Position numbers and translations under genes: made by a program. The notes beneath the pieces were generated by a model that ran no database searches, was not told the DNA's origin, and worked only from the letters and a program-made list of their open reading frames with translations. Positions 55,620-64,000 of a stretch of 64,000 nt of DNA are shown here, piece by piece (the first letter of the stretch is position 1; every line of letters starts with the position of its first letter). Origin of the DNA: Spodoptera frugiperda (taxonomy: Eukaryota; Arthropoda; Insecta; Lepidoptera; Noctuidae); contig NC_064214.1 in NCBI RefSeq assembly GCF_023101765.2, positions 10,732,001 to 10,796,000 on the forward strand, given 5' to 3'.

Positions 55620-56200
55620 AATTCTTATTTTGACTCAAAGTGTACGTTACACTGAAATAACATCCATAATAAAGAAAACAACTTCCAGTAAACTAAAACA
55701 ATATTAAAATTACTTTTAACATTTCAGGGTATTTTAAATAGCGGTACTTACTTTAAATGAGTGCTATCTTTCCAACAAAAAAAAACATAATTCGAATCAA
55801 TTTATGTCAAACATTCCCATAGCAACCAACATAAACGGTGGTGACTGGCAATCTTTCAAACTTCGGAAGGAAAACGGAAAAAATAGGGGAAGTCGGGGAA
55901 AAAAGAGCATGCCTCTTGAGATATCAATTTAGAAGAAATTACCAGCTAATCTGTCACATCTTAGAACGCTTGGGGCCAGTAATCGTGTCTCCCCTGTATT
56001 TTTTCTTTTTTTCGAGTAAAGAGGGGAGACAGGGATTATTCACAATCTTGTTAATTTATCAATTGTTGTCAAGCGGCGTTTGTGTGTAACAATTGTATTG
56101 TTGTTTATTAAGTCGTTTTATTTCGTGATTAATTGGGTGATTTAGTAAGTTAAGAGTGTTTTGTAGAATGTGTGTCTACACTTAATTACACGTAGTTTGT
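55620..56200. other. Skew-switch unit 51
   Basis: A-rich with moderate C at 55660-55830 (55681-55740: A26 C8 G4 T22), G/C-mixed core 55840-56045, G/T-rich 56060-56200. The left bias is weaker than in most units. Confidence 0.45.
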
Positions 56201-56262
56201 AGTTTAGTTGAAAACACATATAGTAAAAATAAATATATCTAAGTTATTAAAGTCCTAAAGTT

Positions 56263-56520
56263 TCGTAAATGGAGATGCTTCGGCTCGACCGTAGTGATAC
56301 CACCACAGCCTCACAGAAAACAGACGTAAAACGACGTTCGCGTTGTGACTCGTTGGTTCCCAGTCTTCCCAATCCCCAATTCCTACTTATAAAATCCTAA
56401 CCCCTGGAAGGCTGACAACGTACTTATAACGTCTCTGGTGTTTCGGGTGTCAATGGGCAACGGCAATTGCTTAACATCAGGTGATCCGTCGGCTCGTTTA
56501 CCAGCTTATACCATAAAAAA
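56263..56520 (-). mobile_element. Family B dispersed element
   Basis: Reverse: GATGCTTCGGCTCGACCG, ACAGCCTCACAGAAAACAGA, GGCTGACAACGTACTTATAA, CGTCTCTGGTGTTTCGGGTG, TTAACATCAGGTGATCCGTC and GCTTATACCATAAAAAA. Confidence 0.85.
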
Positions 56521-56556
56521 TACAATTCTTAAGAGCTGGGTTAAGTAACCAATATA

Positions 56557-56576
56557 TGACTCTGAATACGGCAGTA
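56557..56576. mobile_element. MITE-like (family L) right end
   Basis: ATGACTCTGAATACGGCAGT matches the right terminus of the 25651 copy. No left end is found nearby. Confidence 0.45.
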
Positions 56577-56579
56577 TTT

Positions 56580-57080
56580 ATCCTTATTTAATACTTAATC
56601 AATTTATCAACAAATTTCAAAATAAATAACGTTTAAATCTGCATAAAATCTCATTAACTACCAAAAAATTTTCACGCCTTTATACATTACACAGGGTGTA
56701 GAAAAATGTACAAAATGCCATCTTAAATTCTCATAACAGGCCCCCTTTACGTCTTACTCGGGTAAAAAAGGTTCGTTTAAAAAGACAAAGTATCACACGC
56801 TTAATCCCCAATCTCCCCTCGTGCCAAAATCTTTTATCACGAATCTCTGGGGATTGTGCACTTTTTTCGCTTCTCCCCTTCGCAGGGTTGAACTGACGAC
56901 AATAATTGTCTCATTGTTTTATATCGGTACTTTTATGATTGTCCTTTTTAGGACTTTTGTTTGAAGATTTTGTCCTTTTCGTGGTGTGGGTAGTGAATTA
57001 ATTGTGGGAATAATTAGTTTGTTGTAAAGGTTTATAAAGAGAAGTGGAAGGAGAGTAGGGAAGGCCTTTGCCAGGGCGAC
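56580..57080. other. Skew-switch unit 52
   Basis: A/C-rich 56590-56720, C-rich core 56730-56890, G/T-rich 56900-57080 (56941-57000: A9 C6 G16 T29). Confidence 0.55.
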
Positions 57081-57584
57081 GATTATGGCTGAAATCTAAA
57101 ATCTAAAGGTTTATTGCGGTTAAATATGTTTGAAAATTACTGTTAGGGTTAATTTATTATTATGTTTTATCTATTGTCTTGTTTTGCCATTTTACTTCGT
57201 ACTGTAAATTAATAAATACATTTTGAATACCTACAGTTACTTTAAAGTGTTAAAAGGAAAACGAATTAACTTTTTCTTACTAAATCTTTGAAATTTCTCA
57301 GAACTAAAATGACGGAGACTGGGTAATAAACCTGAATAAGACGTTTTGAGGCAATAATTTCACTCATAAACAGGAATCCAGCGAACTTACGATGACTAAC
57401 TATTGACGCATCAGGAGTTTGTCACATAAAGTCTTAACTGTATGAGGAAAAGTAATCAGAATTCGAGTAGCTTCGCTTTCTGATAAACCTGAACCTTTTA
57501 AACTGGGACCAACCACCTCCCAGGCGGCCTATACTAATAATCCAGCTTATAGAGAACTTTCACGGTCTGTTCATATGTGATATC
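57081..57584. other. Low-copy non-coding stretch
   Basis: No gene or repeat family recognised. GCCATTTT occurs at 57186-57193. Confidence 0.4.
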
Positions 57585-57720
57585 TTTTTTTTTTGAGGGG
57601 AAAAGATTTTTGAGGCGGGAGGGAGTGTCAGACTCTTACTTACTGACTAAAAACCACCCCGTTCCTTCTCCTGCTTTGAGCCGGAGCCCCGGTAAACTTT
57701 TACGTTGTCCGCAGCTCTGA
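57585..57720 (-). mobile_element. Family A SINE-like copy
   Basis: Reverse: T10 (tail), GAGGCGGGAGGGAGTGTCAG, ACTCTTACTTACTGACTAAA, AACCACCCCGTTCCTTCTCC, GAGCCGGAGCCCCGGTAAAC, GTCCGCAGCTCTGA. Good quality. The GAAGTCATTGGATGATTTTC segment is partly replaced by GGGGAAAAGATTTTT. Confidence 0.85.
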
Positions 57721-58658
57721 TGAATTCATGACATATGATATGACTATTTATAGAATGATATGTGATCTCTACACATTTCTTTATCTATAATAATAATATC
57801 ATAATATGTCATGAGTTCATCATGCACAAATTATAATCATATCCACGCTGCCATAACTCCCCTACTTACCTACCCCGTATTCGTAAACATTAAAAAGCTT
57901 AATAAAATAATAAATGCCGGTCGATTGCGACCGGTTCCTGGTAAGGAGCTTATAGGAGGCTTATATTGTAAGGTATCGACAATCGCGGCGTGTCAGAAGG
58001 AGCGCGATAGATCGAAAGACGAATTTGTTTTGATCGTGTTTTTGTTTTTATTTAGGTAGTAATTAAGGTATTTTAACCGATTTCAAAAAAGGAGGACTTT
58101 GGTAATATTTGCTTTCTTAACGAAATAATACGACAGTGCGTTCGTACTTCGTATTAAAGCCTCAGATTTGCTCTATCTGTCATGTCTTTGATCGGAATAG
58201 GTAACTACGAGTTCAATAGTTGTTATCAAACCAAACAAATTCAATAATTTGGTTTTTCATTTTTTGAACATTGGTTCAATATCAACTAGAAAAGCGTAAA
58301 TGATAGCTATTATGAATTCATCTCAGCGTACTTTTTCCAGGACCAAAAGGCTTGATGTTGTACAAATATTATTTGCTTGAGATATCAAGAAGAGTCCAGT
58401 GATTAGCATTTACATCCTTATTAATGTCAATTAAGTTTTAAAACATGTCGCCAGAATCGACAACCGTGTCCAATAATCCAATCAAAACAGGACAATTTTA
58501 TACTTTAAATTATTTTTTTAGTTACGAGATAATACGTGTGTAAAATGAACGATAAGTAGGCTGTTTTAAATCTAGAGTTTTAAGCTTAAGTCCTAAGTCC
58601 CTCGGTGATATTTCTGAGCATACAAAATGTTGGGCTTGTCGTTGAAATACAACGACAA
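57721..58658. other. Low-copy stretch with a spaced inverted repeat and a small hairpin
   Basis: GATGAATTCATGACATAT (about 57719-57736) faces ATATGTCATGAGTTCATC about 70 bp downstream, mostly complementary. AACCGATTTCAAAAAAGGAG at 58075-58094 resembles the 3' end of a widespread insect retroposon. A 9-bp stem (58636-58644 with 58650-58658) abuts the T run of the next element. Confidence 0.5.
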
Positions 58659-58830
58659 TTTTTTTTTATGAAATAAACCGGTAAACGAGCGTACGGATCA
58701 CCTGATGGTAAGCAATCCCCGCCGCGCAAGGACATCCGAAACACCAGAGGCGTCACAAGTGTGTTGTTCAGCCTTTTGGGTGTTAGGAAAATAGGGTTCT
58801 TCGGGAATCGGTGTTTGGAAAGATTGAGTA
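58659..58830 (+). mobile_element. Family B dispersed element, 5' half
   Basis: T9 with ATGAAATAAACCGG, AACGAGCGTACGGATCACC, GATGGTAAGCAATCCCCGCC, CACCAGAGGCGTCACAAG and GCCTTTTGGGTGTTAGG, fading after GGAATCGGTGTTTGGAAAG. Confidence 0.8.
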
Positions 58831-58899
58831 CGGACGTAATAAAAGTATATCTAGTAAAACTGTTCTATGAAAGGAAAGTATCTTTATTTATTATACATC

Positions 58900-59420
58900 T
58901 ACATTGTATCTACTTACTTAAAATTCTAACAAAGAACCCTTTAATAAGCCAGTAAATTAAAATAAAAAAACACAATTACGCATTAAAAAAATCCCTACCT
59001 GTTATTTACAATATCATGTCCTCATTATAATTAACAACAAACAGCCAAATTGTTGAGTAAATAACTTGAAATTACAAACAAAAGTCTGTCAGCACATCCG
59101 TGTTTAAACAAATTAAAGAATATCCCCCAAAATGGGGAACAAACATTGTTTTATTATTCGCATTAAACAATGTTTTATCCCGTCAGTATCACAGGTTATA
59201 TTGAAATTTCCCTGCGATGCAAATCCCGCTGATCTTAAATGTCAACTCAGTGTTTCTGAGATGGGGATATTAGGCTACCTTGCTTAGTGACAAGCGGAGC
59301 GATTTGTCGCTTTGTAGGTGACATTTTTAATTCTGTCGTCGATTTACTTAAAATTCTGCTAATGGTATATAAATCGTAAACCACTAACGTTAGGTTGCCA
59401 TATTTGGATGTGTAGCTCAG
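58900..59420. other. Skew-switch unit 53
   Basis: A/C-leaning 58960-59110, centre 59120-59320, G/T-leaning 59320-59420. A moderate example. Confidence 0.4.
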
Positions 59421-59559
59421 TTTAAAATGCTTTCAATCATTGGAGACAGAATATGGGAACATATAAGGTTGCTTTAAATAGCAAAAAGTTACTAAAGTTG
59501 TAGCTTTTAATCAAGAACTTTGTTCACGAAAAGCTCTAAAGTAGCTTTTAGTATCTGTA

Positions 59560-60020
59560 CTCACACCGTGATAAAGATATCAAAAATCTCGCTACAGAAA
59601 CCAGCGTCTCTCCCCACTAAACTCAACCCCTAATCACCACAAGGGGTACAAACGTCCCTGTGATCTGTGACGCGTATGATCCGCTCCACTAATATTATTT
59701 AGAAGCGAAGTAGCAATTGTTTCCATGCGGTGGCCTCGGGCAGGACAGCTTTGACTTTTAATCAGTTAGCAAATATTTAGCCAGCTCGTGCATATTGAGG
59801 AGGCTTGTGCAATTGCATTAGAGGGTTAGGATACACACCAGTGATCAACGGTTACGCTTCAATGGAGAGGTATGTCACATTGTAAAGGGTGGAATATTAA
59901 ACATTGCTGGGATATCGAGTGGAATGCGCTGGATATTTATTTTGGATTATTTTGGAGATATTACTGGAGCTTATGGTTTGTGTCGGTTGTTGTAGTGATG
60001 TGCAAATAAATGTTCGGAAC
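59560..60020. other. Skew-switch unit 54
   Basis: C/A-rich 59580-59645 (CTCCCCACTAAACTCAACCC), core 59650-59760 (GTGACGCGTATGATCCGC), G/T-rich 59850-60010. Confidence 0.55.
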
Positions 60021-60234
60021 AAAAATTTTGGTTTACAAGTCAATGAATATCACAATTTCTATCACTCTATTAGATTAGATAATACGTACATTGTTATTAC
60101 AATGGACATCTTATTGTAGTCGAGCCGGTTGGCTGACACTGCGCTCTATTCCAAGACCTATGTAGTCAGTTTCAGGTTCCAGGAATAATTAACAAGTAGT
60201 GAGACATTCTTCTGAATAAAGACCTCTTGCTTAG

Positions 60235-60760
60235 TTACAATGAACCAACCGTCCAACTAATTTGTAAAAGACTATCTTGGACTCTCCCAAGACACTCTTC
60301 AACAAATTCCTTGGCAATCACGACAAATGAATATCTCCGTCTCGTACGCCTCCAATAAAAATCTACGCATAAAGCGCAAATTTCCCACAATATTACATTC
60401 CTTTCACAGACAAGACGGTAGCGTACATTCTCAATTACATGAAGATTTACCCGTACGTGTCTCATCGACGGTAAATGTACTATTACCAGTACAATTGCGT
60501 ACACAAGTGACGGTCACGGTGGCGACTTGCGTCCACCATGGGACGCGTATTTGCGCAGTGTCGTACCGTATTGCCAACGATTGGCGCACGTACACGATGT
60601 CATTACTCGGACATGATCGCGGATGACGGGTACAGGTGAGTGCAGAAGTGGCTGGTTTTTGTGGAGTGATTTGGGTGTAATAGGTTTATTAGTGCTATAG
60701 GTTTTATTAGTACTTTTGGTGTGAGCGTGTTTTATGTGGTGCTTCAATTCTGTGTTGACT
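60235..60760. other. Skew-switch unit 55 with long GC-richer core
   Basis: A/C-rich 60240-60390, core 60400-60635 (GTGACGGTCACGGTGGCGAC), G/T-rich 60640-60740. Frames on opposite strands overlap (60235-60504 minus, 60327-60626 plus, 60514-60747 minus). None has a motif I recognise, and overlapping open frames are expected in a GC-richer island. Confidence 0.5.
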
Positions 60761-61579
60761 CTTGCTTACTAAATATACATAGTTACATTATCAGGCATAT
60801 ACGACCTAAAATCTCAACATAGTAAAAACATTTTGACAAAACCTTATAAGTATCAGTTCTTATTTTCAACTTTCAATACAAAAAAAAATCTTAAAATCTG
60901 TGCAGAAAAAAATATCAAAACAGTTCTCTCTTCGATTATACTCACGTTTTCCATTGACTTTCATGTAGTCCCTGCATTTTATGTATGAAAGATGATGAGA
61001 CAATAACCAATGGTTCTCAAACTATCATCAAATCCATACTTAGTTGCATACTAAACTCGACAAATATTGCAAAAATCCCTCAAGAATACTAGAAAAGACT
61101 GCCTCAAAAACTATTTGATTGCTATGAAAAATAACAAATCCTATAGTCATAAAGTCTTATAACTCAAAGTAGCTAAAGTTTGAGAACTACAATGTCCCAT
61201 CTTCGACTGAATTAGCGACGTAATTGGGCCTACCGCTGCGGACAACTACATGTGGACGTGTTCGTGCTGGTAGATACCATTAGTAGATACTAATATTTGA
61301 AAAGGATAAGCAATAGGCAAAGAAATGGGATAGAACGTCAGTGTACTGAACATGACATTATTGCGATCATTTCTTTATTAGTGTACTACTAACAGATATG
61401 AAGCTGTTAAGAATTCAGGTAAACAAGCTGAATTGTATTTACTGTAATTGAAAGTGTTCAAATTGAAAGTTGCGATTTTCAAAATTTTGATGCATGATGG
61501 TAAAGAAGTGATCAGAAGATTATGTAACCAGTAGACTGATCAGTAGTTTCTGTCTAAGAATTCTAGTACAAAAAACACA
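60761..61579. other. Low-copy non-coding stretch
   Basis: A/C-leaning around 60780-60960 and 61020-61140. No element, hairpin or gene recognised. Confidence 0.4.
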
Positions 61580-62230
61580 TAAATTACTCAATATGATATG
61601 TTCTAACAAATACCAAGAATCCATCTTACATTGCAAGTTGTCCAAAGACATTAACAACAACACGGTAAAGTTCCCATACATTTTCCACAATCCCAATCAA
61701 AAAATCTCCAGACAATCACAGAACCAAAAACAATCTAAGAACAATCGCTAAAATTACATATAGGTGCAATCACGACAAGAATGCCGCATAAGATGAGCCT
61801 TATAAAGAAACAGATAACCCTCTACTCGCCGCACTGGCTAAAATTGACACAAAGCCTGTTCACGACTAGCTAAAATTGACACTGACAACCTCCAGCCTAC
61901 TCGACTTGATGGCAAAAAGTCGGAAACATATACTTCCATCCTTATCTAACCCGTAATGAGAAAAGAAGAGGAAAGTATCTCACTGCAATCTCAACGGGTA
62001 GTACGACAGTATTCAATTCAATTTCGAAATCATGATACAATCGAGTACTTACACGCTACCAATATGAGAGGCGAAAATTGGCTTGTACCCATGATAGTAT
62101 GACTGGAGCTATACTTAGACGCGTGATTCATTGGCGGTTAAGTTGTCTTACATGTTGTTCTAGAGCTTGTTATAATACATTTAGAAATGGGACTTAATAA
62201 TTCTGTATTAGTAGTATATTTCTGTCTTGC
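61580..62230. other. Skew-switch unit 56
   Basis: A/C-rich 61600-61780 (CACGGTAAAGTTCCCATACA), mixed centre 61780-62050, G/T-rich 62100-62230. Confidence 0.5.
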
Positions 62231-62329
62231 CTTCGAACAGTAATGTGGCTACATTATTTTTACTTGTCTAATCCGAATTTAGATTCATTTTCACTTAGTA
62301 ACGTGTTTCCTCTATTTCACTTTTTGCAT

Positions 62330-62760
62330 TCAATATTTTTTCATCTCTTTTGCGTTGGTTTTCAATACAATATTCATTTTCATTCACATAATTATCATCG
62401 ACATCAACACACAACCAACATTTATTGTTCAAGTGCAAACTTTATCCAACTTCATGACCCGTGTTGCACAGCCCAGTACACACCCAGAGCGCAGCTCGTG
62501 AAACGATATTGCCATATCATCAGCACCCAGTTATTTGCTCTCCAATCGTGTGAGAAAAACGTTATACACAGCCATCGAACCTACAATTTTGTTTCGACGG
62601 AATGTCAAATGTTGAGAAACTATTCTTGTTAAGTACGTGATCTTTTTTTAATGCGCGTGACCATCGTTGTATGATTACAGCGAGCTCCACGCTACATGCT
62701 TATTTGTTGACATTAGAATGTGTGGGGTTATTTGTTTTTAGTGTTATAATTTGAAGATCG
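62330..62760. other. Skew-switch unit 57
   Basis: A/C-rich 62380-62480 (CACACAACCAACATTTATTG), centre 62480-62640, G/T-rich 62690-62760. The 129-codon frame 62243-62632 spans the arm and has no known domain (H-, F- and S-rich through base bias). Confidence 0.5.
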
Positions 62761-62867
62761 TGGTGTAACCTCACACCTCTCTTTGAGCGTTGCGGTGTTG
62801 CTTTGATCGATTTTGATTTGTAGCTTTCTTTATTAGTATATTGTAATCAATAATTAGTTGTATATTT

Positions 62868-62906
62868 TTACCCGACTGCGCCAGAAGGAGGGTTATTGAT
62901 GCAGGA
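62868..62906 (+). repeat. Short retroposon 3'-end-like word
   Basis: CCCGACTGCGCCAGAAGGAG followed by GGTTATT is a wording I associate with the 3' ends of lepidopteran retroposons. The flanks do not extend it. Confidence 0.35.
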
Positions 62907-63194
62907 TTAAGTCGTGTGTTACTACTACACGATAGTATAACATGAGTAAATAACATAACTCGTCCAATGCGCCTATCAATAAGGCTCAACCAAACCCTTC
63001 AGTTGAAAAAACACACGTGATATAGACGTTCATTTTTTTCTCCGTACACATTTGTAATTTTAATTTAATATAGCGTTGGTCAATATTCAAATTATAACCT
63101 TTGACTAAGGAGTAGAATATCGTTATCGCACATATTATCTTGTCATTATCGGTGTGTAACACACTTGCTAACAAGGAGTCATCGCACATGACCG

Positions 63195-63890
63195 CTTTGA
63201 AACATTTTGACGCCCGTCAGTTTGAAGAAGCGCTTATCAGACCACCTCCGCATCACAAGGGTTAAACCCACCATTACCAATGGAAAATATGCCTTACGAC
63301 CTCAAGATAAAGTTCTATTAACATGCATCAATAACTTTGTGAAGCGGTGGTCTTTTACAAAAGCCGTGACGGACAGTCACTTGACGAATTCCTTTATGCT
63401 ATCCGCAATATTAACATACGCATCGGGAGCCTTATTCATATTAACATAGGGTTGAATTTTGGAGGAAGTGTGGGTCATATTTTGATGTTTTCGCCTAAAT
63501 ATAATAGTCATGAAGATGTCAGGCGTAGTATGGAGTGACACGTGGTTAGATATTCGGATATATCGTGCTGAGAACAAATTTCACTGTACTTGAGTAGCGT
63601 TTGACGGGCGGGTCGCGTCAACCGTCAGGCGTCAGGGTAGACTGACGGTTAATGACACTGACGTTCATAGGCACATGACGTGTGATACTCTGGGGTACTT
63701 TCATGTGACGTGGAACCAACGAGAAACTGTGTTCAAATGTAAATTGTGTTTTAAAATGTCTTACGTTCGTATCATAGTGTCAGAGGTCGTTTTATTTTGT
63801 TTAGGATCCTGTGGCGCCAAGTTTTTAGAAGATGGTGGTTTCAAAAAACGAGTGTTTAGAAGCGTGAATATTGAGCATAAACTTTAACTT
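63195..63890. other. GC-richer non-coding block with TGACG/CGTCA words
   Basis: CGTCA/TGACG pentamers are dense at 63600-63710. AACCGTCAG (63620-63628) and CTGACGGTT (63642-63650) form a 9-bp stem. GCTTATCAGACCACCTCC near 63231 nearly repeats GCTTATCAGACGACCTCC near 43281. The 60- to 80-codon frames here (63207, 63347, 63377, 63675) are unrecognised. The right side, 63690-63870, is G/T-rich. Confidence 0.4.
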
Positions 63891-64000
63891 TGAAGCCGGT
63901 AGTAGATTATAAGTATATTCAGTAGTATCGCAGTAGCACTCTATCACAATCTTGTTAAAACGCAGAGAATCATTCAAAGAACAAACTCAGCTAGTTTATA

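Noticed and set aside
58636..58668. Stem-loop followed by a T run, like an intrinsic terminator
   Set aside because: The T run is the start of a family B element, and intrinsic terminators are not expected in nuclear DNA of this kind.
62243..62632. 129-codon frame rich in H, F and S
   Set aside because: The composition follows the C/T/A-rich arm of a skew unit. No domain, no start context and no homologue recognised.
1..64000. Viral, plasmid or bacterial origin of the window
   Set aside because: There is no dense coding. Multiple A-tailed and tRNA-derived retroposons and typical lepidopteran interspersed repeats point to moth nuclear DNA.

Overview
The window looks like moth nuclear DNA (Lepidoptera, probably a noctuid-like lineage). 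It is AT-rich and eukaryotic in style. It carries dense dispersed repeats whose wording I recognise from lepidopteran genomes: tRNA-derived SINEs, an A-tailed retroposon repeated about ten times, a dispersed element of about 300 bp present about twelve times, a hAT-like remnant, a short MITE family and LINE scraps. I found no convincing protein-coding exon, rRNA or functional tRNA on either strand. The open frames are short (at most 137 codons). The longest lies inside a transposable element and none of the others matches a family I know. The window is best read as intergenic DNA or a very long intron.

Layout. 0-13 kb is mostly low-copy non-coding DNA with few insertions. 13-24 kb holds several A-tailed SINEs, a 32-bp perfect inverted repeat (17.5 kb), and an imperfect 0.5-kb duplication separated by one SINE with a pure 29-nt A tail (20.67-21.83 kb). 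24-33 kb has a MITE, LINE and other dispersed fragments, a 132-bp tandem duplication (29.8 kb) and a 23-bp perfect hairpin (32.2 kb). 33-46 kb includes a GC-richer block (34.3-34.96 kb), two related core sequences 650 bp apart (39.8 and 40.4 kb), a full tRNA-SINE (41.4 kb), and a hAT-like remnant with two other elements nested in it (42.1-42.5 kb). 46-64 kb alternates low-copy DNA with further SINE and dispersed-element copies.

The most striking feature fits no standard annotation class. All along the window the + strand switches from an A/C-rich arm (about 100-300 bp), through a short GC-richer core, to a G/T-rich arm (about 100-300 bp). I count more than fifty such switches, roughly one per 1.1 kb. 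Each looks the same on either strand because the pattern is reverse-complement symmetric. Hand counts over arms of twelve units give A545 C281 G89 T285 on the left (1200 bases) and A211 C80 G237 T432 on the right (960 bases). Those lines were picked by eye, so an unbiased skew scan is needed. An upward skew jump is the footprint expected from a bidirectional process starting at the core, either a replication origin firing in the germ line or divergent transcription. Many cores share GCGAC/GTCGC words and the octamer AAAATGGC/GCCATTTT, which resembles the YY1/Pho core. I propose these switches as an array of candidate replication-initiation or divergent-initiation sites.

Recognition of repeat families is from memory and from internal comparison within the window. 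Family class, especially for the A-tailed element and the 300-bp element, is tentative.
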